A stretch of 64,000 nt of DNA. It comes from Bifidobacterium angulatum DSM 20098 = JCM 7096. Its GTDB lineage: Bacteria; Actinomycetota; Actinomycetes; Actinomycetales; Bifidobacteriaceae. Below, piece after piece: positions 13,401-22,185 of this stretch (positions are counted from its first letter, which is position 1; the number at the start of each line of letters is the position of its first letter). Both the position numbers and the translations under genes were made by a program. The notes beneath the pieces are model-generated. The model was not told the origin of the DNA. It was given only the letters and a program-made list of their open reading frames with translations, and did not search any database. The stretch lies in NCBI RefSeq assembly GCF_001025155.1, contig NZ_AP012322.1:992001-1056000 (forward strand), given 5' to 3'.

Positions 13401-14180
13401 GCGCTGGTCGGATTATTCATCAAGCGCAGGCTGAAACGTGATGTGCTCACCGATCTGCCGGACAAGTTCGAGACCGTTGTCACGGTCAGATTGCAGGGGG
13501 AGCAGCGCAAACTGTATGCCGCTCATGAGCAGCGTCTCCGGGCTTCGCTCAACAGTGTGGAGGATGCGGATTTCGACACGAACAGGATCCGCATCCTTGC
13601 CGAGCTCACCCTGCTGCGTGAAATCTGTTGTGCGCCGAAGCTGGTGTATGAGGACGCGAACGGTGCCTCCGCCAAATTGGACGCGATCGACGACCTGGTG
13701 GCAAGTTGCATGGATGCGGGGAAGAAGGTGCTTGTTTTCTCGCAGTTCACCTCGTTCCTTGACCTGATAGGGGACCGCTTCACGGCGCATGGGGTGCCGT
13801 TCTATACGATTACCGGCGAGACGCCGAAGAGGAAGCGCGTCGACTTGGTGAATCAATTCAACATGGACGATGTTCCGGTGTTCCTGATCTCGCTCAAGGC
13901 AGGCAACACCGGTTTGAATCTGACAGGGGCGTCCGTGGTGATCCACGCCGACCCATGGTGGAATGCCGCCGCGCAAAGTCAGGCCACCGATCGTGCGCAC
14001 CGTATCGGACAGACACAGGACGTCAATGTGTATCAGATTGTGGCGCAGCATACCATCGAGGAGCGTATTCTGCGGTTGCAGAAGGAGAAAAGCGCTCTTG
14101 CACGGCAATTCACGGATGGCGCTGCGAACGGTAGCATCGGCTCGCTCACCAAGGACGATCTGCTCGGCCTGCTGCAGTGA
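10491..14180 (+). CDS. SWIM zinc-finger SNF2-family DNA helicase/translocase
   Basis: The 1229-residue protein has an N-terminal SWIM zinc motif and a C-terminal Swi2/Snf2 ATPase. The zinc ligands appear as C86-S-C88 and C159-K-H161, separated by 70 residues that are strongly acidic and serine-rich, unusually long for SWIM. The motor spans about 757-1229. Motif I is DEMGLGKS (near 780), motif II is DEAQ (near 890), motif III is TGTPIENRLSELWS, and motifs V/VI are LKAGNTGLNLT and DRAHRIGQ. Such proteins translocate on double-stranded DNA and remodel protein-DNA complexes, often linked to repair or transcription recycling. The start is GTG with GGAGG about five bases upstream. The gene has its own upstream terminator and no operon partner. 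Confidence 0.9.
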   Translation: MSDDSLQWLNDEINSECNQSMLQRAQHIVRHERDAMLGLQCLDSSDGDGTRLTLTARMRGITSPGSTYTVQATIDLADELFLARYCSCPAFGKADSATHRWGSRYRGFSDDDYDDEYAVFDDFDDGPVFGHIPDDDEYAMTSASGSDSSRSSARYTGICKHVAALLLLFLSEPESFHGYRGMYGQTPRQLASYMRMLDERRSESNGRLRSDLHNRLCEAKDRLALEQGGGQAARGTSRGETRLSKDLDLVMPASVRLEPMLVFGEQAWSLQLRIVHGSGASCVSYVVKNIARMVADVRSGAYSSYGRRLSFRHAPEMFDLFSRELIDFLERAMVSRRISQMHNKYAAGPLTVDKELFLADWEVCDLLDLYRTLPGAIGLHMDGMPVAADRNIPVLEGMPGIDFGTQYTHRMASGGVRITSGCTVLATLAGQRSQYILADACGGYSHPAFYRCDEAVRPALHVLESLCTGESDGVFIHEDDWPMFARTILPTLASCGFSLDVPQEVGSGVPAECELAFYLDRDLDGITCEVVARYGRIAFQLVPAATALHGMVHADSGKAASIERDTQRERLGVETVRQLFPEWDDNMPARIGEQDDNAILLLLTDGVAMLGSIGQVFSTAAFDGLMRESSPTVKVGLSIDSNLVEISPIASEVPMNEVGSVLNSYRRRRRYHRLRDGSFVDLQHADLAELDAVASDLDLNEEQLNAGRIEVPGYQAFLLDSQLPDETKSASFNRYVSDVKVIDPQRYAVPEALHGILRPYQVEGFQWLATLCDKGFGGILADEMGLGKSLQLLTLLESRKGKGCSLIVCPASLVYNWAAECEKFTPDQRVEVVAGSKAERRRLLSEVAGLASAKNEGRKERPDIIITSYDLLRRDIDEYDGCAFDCVALDEAQYIKNHTTKIAKAVKRLEAHYRFALTGTPIENRLSELWSIFDFLMPGMLGSYARFRERYEQPILAPGPDQSVMAGKLQALVGLFIKRRLKRDVLTDLPDKFETVVTVRLQGEQRKLYAAHEQRLRASLNSVEDADFDTNRIRILAELTLLREICCAPKLVYEDANGASAKLDAIDDLVASCMDAGKKVLVFSQFTSFLDLIGDRFTAHGVPFYTITGETPKRKRVDLVNQFNMDDVPVFLISLKAGNTGLNLTGASVVIHADPWWNAAAQSQATDRAHRIGQTQDVNVYQIVAQHTIEERILRLQKEKSALARQFTDGAANGSIGSLTKDDLLGLLQ

Positions 14181-14189
14181 CCGTGGAAT

Positions 14190-14207
14190 GCCATGGGCCG
14201 GCATGGC
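14190..14207 (+). repeat. Short GC-rich inverted repeat after the SNF2 gene
   Basis: GCCATG and CATGGC flank GGCCGG, and a second GGGCCGG lies 7 bases beyond. This could be a weak terminator; there is no U-tract. Confidence 0.35.
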
Positions 14208-14324
14208 CTTGTCGGGCCGGAGAGAAGGAATATTCGTTGCGGGCGGCGGGGCTGCAAGGATCCGATGCGGTAATGAGGTAAGCTGAAAACGACTCCAATT
14301 CCAACGATGGAAAGGACTTCCCCC

Positions 14325-15569
14325 ATGAAAGTCGACATTCTCACCCGAGAATACCCGCCGCATGTCTACGGTGGGGCAGGCGTGCACGCCGAGGAACTCT
14401 CAAAGGTTCTGGCGGAGCGTATCGATGTGACGGTACGCGCGTTCGACGGGCCGCGCACCCCCGGAGACATTCCGGCCATTGCCGGAACCGATCCGAAAGG
14501 CTCGCTTAACCTGGTGGGCTATGACATTCCGGCCGAGCTGAAGGACGCCAATGCCGCATTGAAGACCTTCGGCGTTGACCTGCAGATCGCCAACGACGTG
14601 GATGCCGATCTGGTCCACGTGCACACATGGTATGCCTGCCTTGCCGGTCGTCTGGCGCAGCAGCTGCATGAAGTGCCACTGGTGATCACGGCGCATTCGC
14701 TCGAACCGTTCCGCCCATGGAAGCGCGAGCAGCTTGGTGGCGGCTACAACCTCAGCTCGTGGGCCGAGAAGGACGCCTATGAGCATGCCGACCGCATCAT
14801 CGCCGTATCAGGAGGTATGCGTGAGGATATCCTTGCCGCGTATCCGAATGTCGATCCGAATAAGGTCGTCGTGGTGCACAACGGTATCACCATGGCCGAC
14901 TTCGCCACTCCCGCTCCCGATGATGCGGGTTGGAAGGTCTTCGAGCGATACCACATCGACCGTTCCAAGCCGACGCTGCTGTTCGTCGGTCGCATCACCC
15001 GTCAGAAGGGCTTGCCGTACCTGCTCAAGGCGCTGCATCTGATCGACCCGGGCATCCAGGTGGTGCTGTGCGCCGGCGCGCCGGACACCCCGGAAATCGC
15101 CGAAGAGGTCAAGACAGCCTTCGCCAAACTCGACGAGGAACGCGGCAACATCATCTGGATCGAGGAGATGCTGCCGAAGCCCGAGCTTAATGCGTTGGAG
15201 CATGGATGCGACGCCTTCATCTGCCCGTCGATCTATGAACCGCTCGGCATCGTCAATCTTGAAGCCATGGCCTGCGGGCTACCTGTGGTCGCCTCGGCGA
15301 CGGGAGGCATTCCGGAAGTCGTGGTCGACGGGGAAACCGGTTATCTGGTGCCGATCGACCAGCTGCACGACGGTACGGGAACCCCCACCGACCCCGACAA
15401 GTTCGTTGCCGACATGGCCGCGGCCATCGACAAGGTGATGGCCGATCCCGAACTGGCCAAGAAGATGGGGCAGGCGGGCTACGAGCGTGCACGCGACCAC
15501 TTCAGCTGGGAATCCATCGCCGATCAGACCGTCCAGGTCTACCGGGATGTGCTTGCCGAGCGCCGATGA
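14325..15569 (+). CDS. glgA: Glycogen synthase, actinobacterial GT4 type
   Basis: The 414-residue glycosyltransferase matches the corynebacterial-type GlgA/GlgM of family GT4, which uses ADP-glucose to build alpha-1,4-glucan or maltose-1-phosphate. The N-terminal REYPPHVYGGAGVHAEEL contains the donor-binding glycine loop. LLFVGRITRQKGLPYLLKAL opens the second Rossmann domain. The retaining-enzyme E-x7-E motif is in SIYEPLGIVNLEAMACG. I start at the ATG at 14325, with GGAAAGGA eight bases before it; an ATG at 14307 lies at that ribosome site and is less likely. Whether the true product is glycogen or maltose-1-phosphate cannot be decided from sequence alone. Confidence 0.9.
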   Translation: MKVDILTREYPPHVYGGAGVHAEELSKVLAERIDVTVRAFDGPRTPGDIPAIAGTDPKGSLNLVGYDIPAELKDANAALKTFGVDLQIANDVDADLVHVHTWYACLAGRLAQQLHEVPLVITAHSLEPFRPWKREQLGGGYNLSSWAEKDAYEHADRIIAVSGGMREDILAAYPNVDPNKVVVVHNGITMADFATPAPDDAGWKVFERYHIDRSKPTLLFVGRITRQKGLPYLLKALHLIDPGIQVVLCAGAPDTPEIAEEVKTAFAKLDEERGNIIWIEEMLPKPELNALEHGCDAFICPSIYEPLGIVNLEAMACGLPVVASATGGIPEVVVDGETGYLVPIDQLHDGTGTPTDPDKFVADMAAAIDKVMADPELAKKMGQAGYERARDHFSWESIADQTVQVYRDVLAERR

Positions 15570-15656
15570 TCCTTCGGATCGCATAAGACGACAGGGCGGC
15601 TGCATGGCAAGCACACATAGCCGTGCAGCGGAATGGACGCATGCTGACGCCATAAC

Positions 15657-15697
15657 GGGCCGCGCGATATCCTTGCAACAGGAATATCGCGCGGCCC
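15657..15697. repeat. Long perfect hairpin between glgA and the ABC ATPase
   Basis: GGGCCGCGCGATAT ... ATATCGCGCGGCCC forms a stem of about 14 bp or more, extended through CCT/AGG to a small loop. A smaller TGCAtGGC / GCCgTGCA repeat lies just upstream near 15601. There is no T-run on either side. It may be a bidirectional or Rho-assisted terminator; otherwise 15570-15737 holds nothing that I can support. Confidence 0.6.
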
Positions 15698-15737
15698 TGG
15701 CATATGCCGTGCGGCAAATCATGCGAGTGAGGGTGAT

Positions 15738-16586
15738 ATGAGCGAAACCGTGCTGCAACTCGACAATGTGGAATTCCGGCGTAACCGTCGTGTGATCATC
15801 ACCGACGTGAATCTGACCATTCACGCGGGGGAGCGATGGGTGCTGTTCGGTCCCAACGGCATCGGCAAATCGACTGCGGTGGGTATGCTCGCCACCCGCA
15901 CATTCCCCTCCGAGGGCAAGGTGTTCATTCTTGGCCATCAGCTCGGCAAGTACGACGTATTCAAACTGCGCACCCGCATCGGCCTGGCGTCCGCAGCCCT
16001 CGGGCGTCAGTTCCCTGAGGGAGAGGATCCGCTCAATGCCGTGGTCACGGGGCTGAGCGCCGTGACCGGTAAATGGCATGACGAATACACCGACGAGGAA
16101 TATGCCCGCGCCCGGCAGCTGCTGAGAGACTTCTCCGTAGGCTATCTCGAAGGCAAGCAGATGTGGAGGCTGTCCGAAGGCGAGCGCACGCGTGTGCTCA
16201 TCGCCCGCGCCCTGATGGGCGATCCGGAGCTGTTGATCATGGATGAGCCGACCACCGGTCTCGACCTAGGGGGGCGCGAGCAGGTGATGCGGACGCTAAG
16301 CCGTATCGGACGCGAAGCCTCGAATCGTGCGGTGGTTCTGGTCACGCATCGTCTTGAGGAGATTCCCGAGGGGTTCGACCATATTGCCATCATGGGGCGG
16401 AAAGCCGTCTCCGCCCAGGACGCCACCGAGGACGGCGTCGACTCCATGGGCAATCCTTCGGCCGGGACCATCATCTATACCGGCTCGCTGGAGGAGGGGC
16501 TGACCGACGAACGTCTGTCCGAATTGTTCAATATGCCCATCGAGGTCGAGCATTCGCATGGCCGATGGGCCGCCTATGCCGTGTGA
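15738..16586 (+). CDS. Stand-alone ABC transporter ATP-binding protein
   Basis: The 282-residue protein is a single ABC ATPase. Walker A GPNGIGKST is near residues 38-46, the signature LSEGERTRVLIARAL near 143-157, Walker B LLIMDEPTTGLD near 163-174, and the switch histidine in VLVTHRLEE. No permease or binding-protein gene adjoins it. It resembles the YlmA/ModF-like group of ABC ATPases with no dedicated permease nearby. The true partner and substrate cannot be told. It begins with ATG at 15738 after a weak GAGGGTGAT site and ends before the hairpin at 16675. Confidence 0.8.
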   Translation: MSETVLQLDNVEFRRNRRVIITDVNLTIHAGERWVLFGPNGIGKSTAVGMLATRTFPSEGKVFILGHQLGKYDVFKLRTRIGLASAALGRQFPEGEDPLNAVVTGLSAVTGKWHDEYTDEEYARARQLLRDFSVGYLEGKQMWRLSEGERTRVLIARALMGDPELLIMDEPTTGLDLGGREQVMRTLSRIGREASNRAVVLVTHRLEEIPEGFDHIAIMGRKAVSAQDATEDGVDSMGNPSAGTIIYTGSLEEGLTDERLSELFNMPIEVEHSHGRWAAYAV

Positions 16587-16666
16587 GCGCATTCGTGGGT
16601 CTGGCGACCTGCGAGTATAACGATTCATGCGGTTTGCGGCAGCCCGAGCGCAAAGATGAATGAAAT

Positions 16667-16723
16667 ATGAGAAAAGCCGCGCAACTGTCCAGTTGCGCGG
16701 CTAATTTCTTGCCTTATGAGTGA
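16667..16723 (+). other. Candidate leader ORF overlapping the leuS start
   Basis: An 18-codon frame (MRKAAQLSSCAANFLPYE, two Leu codons) runs through the hairpin at 16675-16702 and stops 8 bases inside leuS in another frame. Ribosomes finishing it would be delivered to the leuS start, which has no Shine-Dalgarno of its own. Its own ribosome site is weak, so this remains a hypothesis. Confidence 0.3.
16675..16710 (+). terminator. Terminator/attenuator-like hairpin just before leuS
   Basis: 12-bp stem AGCCGCGCAACT / AGTTGCGCGGCT, nearly perfect with a tiny loop, followed by AATTTCTT. The last T is five bases from the leuS ATG. It could end the ABC gene transcript or act as an attenuator in the leuS leader. 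Confidence 0.75.
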
Positions 16724-19652
16724 GACTGAACCGAAGTTCCGTTACAACGCCGCAATGGCGCAGGATATCGAAACCAAATGGCAGAAGAAGTGGGATGACG
16801 AGGGTACGTTCTGGGCGGCGAATGTCGCCGGCGACCTGAAGGACGGCAAGGGGCGTAATGCCGAGGGGCGTCCTTCGTATTTCGCGATGGACATGTTCCC
16901 GTACCCGTCCGGCAAGGGTCTGCACGTCGGCCATCCGCTGGGTTATCTCGCATCCGATGTGGTGAGCCGTTACCATCGCATGAAGGGCGAGAACGTGCTG
17001 CATGCGATGGGCTATGACGCCTTCGGCCTGCCTGCGGAACAGTATGCGGTCCAGACCGGTCAGCATCCGCGTGTGACCACCGAGGCGAATATCGCCAACA
17101 TGTCCCGTCAGCTGCATCGCATGGGCTTGAGCTTCGACAATCGCCGCAGCTTCGCGACCATCGATCCGGGCTATGTGCGCTGGACCCAGTGGATTTTTTC
17201 GCGTATCTACGACTCTTGGTATGACGAGGATGCCACCAATCCGAGTGGTTCCAAGGGTTCCGCTCGACCGATCAGCGAACTGGTCTCCAAGTTCGAATCT
17301 GGTGAGAAGGCCATCCCCGGCCATGAGGGCATCGCATGGGCCGACCTGAGCGAGGCCGAGCAGGCCGATGTGCTCAATGATTTCCGTCTGGCCTACATCT
17401 CCAAGTCGCCGGTGAACTGGTGCCCAGGTCTGGGTACTGTGCTTGCCAACGAGGAGGTCACCGCCGAAGGCAAATCCGAGCGTGGCAACTTCCCGGTGTT
17501 CCAGCGTGAGCTGCGCCAGTGGTCCATGCGCATCACCGCCTACGGCCATCGCCTGATCGCCGATCTCGACGGCATCGACTGGCCTGAGAAGGTCAAGCTC
17601 ATGCAGCGCAATTGGATCGGCGAAAGCCATGGCGCATCCGTGCACTTCGCGGTCAAAACCGCCGACGGCACGCAGGATATGGAGATCTACACCACCCGTC
17701 CCGATACGCTGTTTGGCACCACGTTCGCCGTGGTCTCCCCGGAGCATCATCTGTTGGAGCATGTGCCTGCGGCATGGCCGCAGAACACTCCCGAAGACTG
17801 GAAGGGCGGCTACGCCACTCCGGTCGAAGCCGTGAAGGCGTACCGTCTTGAGGCCGAGTCCAAGACCGCCAAGGATCGCGTGGATGAGGCCGGCGAAAAG
17901 ACCGGTCTGTTCACCGGCCTGTATGCCATCAACCCGATCACCGGCACCGAACTGCCGTTGTTCACCGCCGACTACGTGCTCATGGATTACGGTACCGGCG
18001 CCATCATGGCAGTGCCGGGCGGCGATCAGCGAGATTACGATTTCGCCGTCAAGTTTGGCCTGCCGGTCATCTACACCGTGCAGCCGTTGCCTGAATCCGG
18101 TGACGATCTCGCCAACTATGAAGGCAAGGCGCCGTTCGTCTCCCATGACGGTATCGTCATCAATTCGTCCGTGGATGCCACCAAGGCCAAGGGCGATGCC
18201 CTGAGCCTCAACGGCCTGCGTGTGGACGACGCCATTGCCAAGGTGAACGAATGGCTTGAATCCGCAGGCGTCGGCAAGGGCACCGTAAGCTACCGTCTGC
18301 GCGACTGGCTGTTCAGCCGTCAGCGCTACTGGGGCGAACCGTTCCCGGTCGTATACGGCGAGGACGGCACCCCGCATCTGCTGCCCGATTCCATGCTTCC
18401 GATCAACCTGCCGGATGTGCCGGATTACTCTCCGCGCACCTTCGATCCGATGGATGCCGAATCCAACCCTGAGGCTCCGCTGAGCCGCAACGAGGATTGG
18501 GTGAAGGTCCAGCTCGATCTGGGCGACGGCATGAAGACCTATTACCGCGACACCAACACCATGCCGAATTGGGCTGGTTCCTGCTGGTACTACATGCGCT
18601 ACATCGACCCGACCGATACCGACAACATGGTCGAGAAGAACGAGTTCGACTATTGGATGGGACCGAACCACAACAGGTATTCGGGCGACGAAGGCGGCGT
18701 GGATCTGTACATCGGCGGCGTGGAGCACGCCGTGCTGCACCTGCTGTACTCCCGCTTCTGGCATAAGATTCTTTTCGACCTGGGATACGTGGATTCCGCC
18801 GAACCGTTCCACAAGCTGTTCAACCAGGGCATGATCCAGGCATACGCCTACACCGACGACCGTGGCCAGTATGTGCCGGCCGACGAGGTGGTGGAAGGAC
18901 CAGCCGACGCCAGCGGCGAGCCGACATTCACCTGGAACGGCGAACACGCCAACCGCGAGTTCGGCAAGATGGGCAAGAGCCTGAAGAACATCGTCACCCC
19001 GGACTACATGTACGAGAACTACGGTGCCGATACGTTCCGCCTGTACGAGATGAGCATGGGCCCGCTGGACGAGTCCCGCCCGTGGAACACCCGCAATGTG
19101 GTCGGCAGCATGCGTTTCCTGCAGCGCCTGTGGCGTAACGTGATCGACGAGGAGACCGGCGAAGTGAAGGTCAGCGAGGAAGTCGCGGACCTCAAGACGC
19201 TTAAGCTGCTGAACAACACCATCGCCGACGTGACCGTCGAAATGGAGGGCATGCGTCCGAATACGGCCATCGCCAAGCTCATTGTGCTCAACAACCATCT
19301 GACCGGTCTGAAGAGCGTCCCGCGTTCCGCCGTCGAGCCGTTAATTCTCATGCTGGCCCCGATCGCCCCACATGTGTGCGAGGAACTGTGGAGCAGGCTC
19401 GGGCATGCCGAATCCCTGTCCGCGGCGCCATGGCCTGTCGCCGACCAGCAGTATGTCGGTCAGGATACGGTTACCGCAGTCGTGCAGATCAAAGGCAAGA
19501 TTCGTGCCAAGCTTGAGGTCTCCCCGGATATCACCCCTGAAGATCTGCAGAAGATGGCTTTGGAGGCCGTCGCCGACCGCCTGGGAGGCAAGGAGCCTCG
19601 CAAGGTGATCGTCAAGGCGCCGAAGATCGTGTCGATTGTTCCCGCCGAGTAA
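16716..19652 (+). CDS. leuS: Leucyl-tRNA synthetase
   Basis: The 978-residue class I synthetase attaches leucine to tRNA-Leu. The HIGH-type motif is in PYPSGKGLHVGHPLGY near residues 66-81. The CP1 editing domain spans roughly 300-480 and contains TRPDTLFGTTF. The KMSKS-type loop appears as KMGKSLKN near 753-760. The C-terminal tRNA-binding domain ends VIVKAPKIVSIV. The length is near the family norm with actinobacterial insertions. No Shine-Dalgarno is visible before the ATG, and a strong hairpin ends 14 bases upstream of it, so expression may depend on a leaderless start or on coupling to a leader ORF. It precedes the com genes. Confidence 0.96.
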   Translation: MSETEPKFRYNAAMAQDIETKWQKKWDDEGTFWAANVAGDLKDGKGRNAEGRPSYFAMDMFPYPSGKGLHVGHPLGYLASDVVSRYHRMKGENVLHAMGYDAFGLPAEQYAVQTGQHPRVTTEANIANMSRQLHRMGLSFDNRRSFATIDPGYVRWTQWIFSRIYDSWYDEDATNPSGSKGSARPISELVSKFESGEKAIPGHEGIAWADLSEAEQADVLNDFRLAYISKSPVNWCPGLGTVLANEEVTAEGKSERGNFPVFQRELRQWSMRITAYGHRLIADLDGIDWPEKVKLMQRNWIGESHGASVHFAVKTADGTQDMEIYTTRPDTLFGTTFAVVSPEHHLLEHVPAAWPQNTPEDWKGGYATPVEAVKAYRLEAESKTAKDRVDEAGEKTGLFTGLYAINPITGTELPLFTADYVLMDYGTGAIMAVPGGDQRDYDFAVKFGLPVIYTVQPLPESGDDLANYEGKAPFVSHDGIVINSSVDATKAKGDALSLNGLRVDDAIAKVNEWLESAGVGKGTVSYRLRDWLFSRQRYWGEPFPVVYGEDGTPHLLPDSMLPINLPDVPDYSPRTFDPMDAESNPEAPLSRNEDWVKVQLDLGDGMKTYYRDTNTMPNWAGSCWYYMRYIDPTDTDNMVEKNEFDYWMGPNHNRYSGDEGGVDLYIGGVEHAVLHLLYSRFWHKILFDLGYVDSAEPFHKLFNQGMIQAYAYTDDRGQYVPADEVVEGPADASGEPTFTWNGEHANREFGKMGKSLKNIVTPDYMYENYGADTFRLYEMSMGPLDESRPWNTRNVVGSMRFLQRLWRNVIDEETGEVKVSEEVADLKTLKLLNNTIADVTVEMEGMRPNTAIAKLIVLNNHLTGLKSVPRSAVEPLILMLAPIAPHVCEELWSRLGHAESLSAAPWPVADQQYVGQDTVTAVVQIKGKIRAKLEVSPDITPEDLQKMALEAVADRLGGKEPRKVIVKAPKIVSIVPAE

Positions 19653-19686
19653 GGTCTTGTGAATCTTCCATAGTCTGGGAAACCGC

Positions 19687-19730
19687 ACAGAAGGCATCCA
19701 CCCGCATGGGGTGGATGCCTTCTGCGTTAT
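19687..19730 (+). terminator. Terminator after leuS
   Basis: 15-bp perfect stem AGAAGGCATCCACCC / GGGTGGATGCCTTCT with a 4-5 base loop. The trailing sequence GCGTTATA is only weakly T-rich. Confidence 0.8.
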
Positions 19731-19878
19731 ATGGCGTCTACGTCACCCGTAAGGGTTTGGGAATGCGGTGTCTTGCGTTCCGGGCATATGCAGCGCCGGT
19801 AATAATGCTCCGCTACTATGATTCGCGGCTGCGCGTATACGAAGAGAGACGTGTGCGTGCTCCGGAACAGAGAAAGAA

Positions 19879-21180
19879 ATGGAAACAGGTATGGATACAG
19901 TCGTCAAACTGTTCAGGGACATCGCCGCACGATATAACGGCGTGGCCTTGATACTTCGCATTATCGTCGGTCTGATCGTTGGCACGATTCTGGCGCTGGT
20001 GGTGCCTCATGCCACTTGGATCGGCGAATTCGGCTCATTGTTCGTCAGCGCTTTGAAGGCCATCGCCCCGATTCTGGTGTTTGTGCTGGTCTCGAGCGCA
20101 CTTGCGCAGGGAAGTTCCAAATTGGACCGACGTTTCGGTCTGGTGCTGTGGCTTTACCTGTTCTCCACCTTCATGTCCGCAGTGGTGGCCGTATTCGCCA
20201 GCCGCGCGTTTCCTCAGACGCTGGCGCTTGGCAAAGCGGCGAAATCCGACGTGGTGCCTCAGGGACTCGGTCAGGTGGCTCAGAATATGCTTACCGCCAT
20301 CGTCACCAATCCGATCCAATCCATGATCGACGGCAACTATATCGGCATTCTTCTGTGGGCATGCCTGTTCGGTCTGGCCATGAAGGGCATCGCATCCGAG
20401 AGCAGCAAGACCTTCATGGCGAACGTGGCCGATTCCGTCTCCCAGTTGATTCGTTGGATCATCAACCTTGCTCCATTCGGCATCATGGGTCTTATCTTCA
20501 CCAATGTCTCCGAAAACGGACTGTCTACCTTCGCCAAGTACGGCAGTCTGCTGATGCTTTTGGTGGGCACCATGCTGTTCATGGTATTGGTGGTCGCTCC
20601 GGCCATCATGTTCGCCTATCTGCATCGCAACCCCTATCCGCTGGTGTACCGATGCTATAAGGAGTCCGGTCTGACCGCGTTCTTCACCCGCAGCTCCGCG
20701 GCGAACATTCCCGTCAACATGCAGTTGTGCGAGAAGCTTGGATTGGATAAGGACATGTATTCGGTGTCCATTCCGCTCGGTGCGACCATCAATATGAACG
20801 GTGCCGCCATTACGATCACCATCATGTCTATGGCCGCCGCGAACACCATGCATATCCAGGTCTCGTTGCCTGCCGCGATCGTGCTGTCGGTGGTGGCCGC
20901 TTTGGGTGCCTGCGGCGCGTCCGGCGTGGCCGGCGGCTCGCTGCTGCTTATTCCGATGGCATGCTCGCTGTTCGGTCTATCCAATGATGTGGCCATGCAG
21001 GTGGTCGGCGTTGGCTTCATCATCGGCGTGATTCAGGATTCCGTGGAGACCTGCGTCAACTCCGCCAGCGATGTGGAGTTCGCGGCAACCGCCGAATACC
21101 GTTCGTGGATCAAACAGGGCCGTCAGCTTCCGGCGTTCATGTATTCGAAGAGGGAGCGTAAGGAGCTCGGACTCGATTGA
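19879..21180 (+). CDS. sstT: Serine/threonine:sodium symporter (DAACS family, SstT-like)
   Basis: The 433-residue protein has the eight-helix plus hairpin-loop layout of the dicarboxylate/amino acid:cation symporter family. AFFTRSSAANIPVNM in the first re-entrant loop, PLGATINMNGAAITI in TM7 and the Gly/Ala-rich GACGASGVAGGSLLLIP hairpin resemble SstT more closely than GltP or DctA. The expected role is Na+-driven uptake of serine and threonine across the cytoplasmic membrane. ATG at 19879 follows AGAGAAAG, while the in-frame ATG at 19891 follows GGAAACAGG; both are possible. It lies between leuS and comEA with no obvious functional link. Confidence 0.85.
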   Translation: METGMDTVVKLFRDIAARYNGVALILRIIVGLIVGTILALVVPHATWIGEFGSLFVSALKAIAPILVFVLVSSALAQGSSKLDRRFGLVLWLYLFSTFMSAVVAVFASRAFPQTLALGKAAKSDVVPQGLGQVAQNMLTAIVTNPIQSMIDGNYIGILLWACLFGLAMKGIASESSKTFMANVADSVSQLIRWIINLAPFGIMGLIFTNVSENGLSTFAKYGSLLMLLVGTMLFMVLVVAPAIMFAYLHRNPYPLVYRCYKESGLTAFFTRSSAANIPVNMQLCEKLGLDKDMYSVSIPLGATINMNGAAITITIMSMAAANTMHIQVSLPAAIVLSVVAALGACGASGVAGGSLLLIPMACSLFGLSNDVAMQVVGVGFIIGVIQDSVETCVNSASDVEFAATAEYRSWIKQGRQLPAFMYSKRERKELGLD

Positions 21181-21418
21181 TGTTGCGCATGCCTTAGCCG
21201 GCATGATGCGTGTATTGCAGGGGATGGTTCCGGTGATGATCGGGCCATCCCCGTTTTGCCATGTCGGTGCGATCGGGTTCTGCAAAGACGCGCCAGTGGC
21301 TGTGACGGAACGGTGAAGAACCTTGATGGCGCTGTCCACATTGCCTGCGCGAGTGGACGGGAAGATCCGCATGGCTCACTGTGGAGCTATGCGTCATTAT
21401 CATGAACAGACGGAAACC

Positions 21419-22183
21419 ATGACCGCAACGCGCCGGTTGCAGGCTCTCTCACGTCGGCATGCCTCCGGATCGTCGGCCCGGCATGATGCGGCGGGGCGTC
21501 CGTCCGCAAAACGGGTGCCACAGCAGAGCATGGCATCGCATGATATCAGCGTCGTGTCGTCGTCTCCGCCACCTCCGCCGCCATCGGACGCGGCTCGCCA
21601 TAGCACGTTCAGGAAAGTCTCCATCGGGCAGCTCTCCGGCGTACGGGAACACGACGCGGATATCACCGTCGAACGGCGCGTATGCAAGACCATGCCGCGG
21701 ATGATTTTCACTCCGGGGCACGCGCTGGCCGCCATACTGTTGCTGGTGGCGGTCACCTGCGCAAGCCTGACACTACTGGTGCGCCAATCCCTGAACTATG
21801 CCGCGGCAAGCCGCCCGCAAGAGCGACAGACCATACAGACCTATGAATCACAGGAAGCCGAGGCATCCGCAGGCGGGCGGACGAATCGATCCCAGGCGCA
21901 GCACGATTCAGACCAGGAGAAGAGCGGCCAGTCCCAAAGCGATTCGACCTCGGCAAGCCAGGCAGAGCGGTTCTCGACGCAATCGGATGGCGGTTTGGTC
22001 AATCTCAATACGGCCACGCTGGAGGAACTGGATTCCATCAGTGGCATCGGCCCGGTGACCGCACGGAAAATACTCGACTATCGACAACGGATCGGCATGT
22101 TCTCAAGTGTCGACCAGCTGCTTGAGGTGTCGGGAATCGGCGTGAAGACGCTGGAAAAGATGCGTGCGAAGGTGACGGTGTAG
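21419..22183 (+). CDS. comEA: Competence protein ComEA (membrane-anchored DNA receptor)
   Basis: From the ATG at 21419 the product has 254 residues. It begins with a long basic, proline- and serine-rich cytoplasmic region. One membrane segment (ALAAILLLVAVTCASLTLLV) is near residues 102-121, followed by a low-complexity Gln/Ser linker. The C-terminal helix-hairpin-helix pair starts at LVNLNTATLEELDSISGIG and contains VSGIGVKTLEKM. ComEA binds incoming double-stranded DNA outside the membrane. Earlier in-frame starts exist back to 21323 and I cannot exclude them; GACGGAAACC before 21419 is only a fair ribosome site. comEC follows after two bases. Confidence 0.85.
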   Translation: MTATRRLQALSRRHASGSSARHDAAGRPSAKRVPQQSMASHDISVVSSSPPPPPPSDAARHSTFRKVSIGQLSGVREHDADITVERRVCKTMPRMIFTPGHALAAILLLVAVTCASLTLLVRQSLNYAAASRPQERQTIQTYESQEAEASAGGRTNRSQAQHDSDQEKSGQSQSDSTSASQAERFSTQSDGGLVNLNTATLEELDSISGIGPVTARKILDYRQRIGMFSSVDQLLEVSGIGVKTLEKMRAKVTV

Positions 22184-22185
22184 CG

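Noticed and set aside
16701..19298. 865-codon open frame antisense to leuS
   Set aside because: Same reason: a shadow of a long, well-conserved gene on the other strand.
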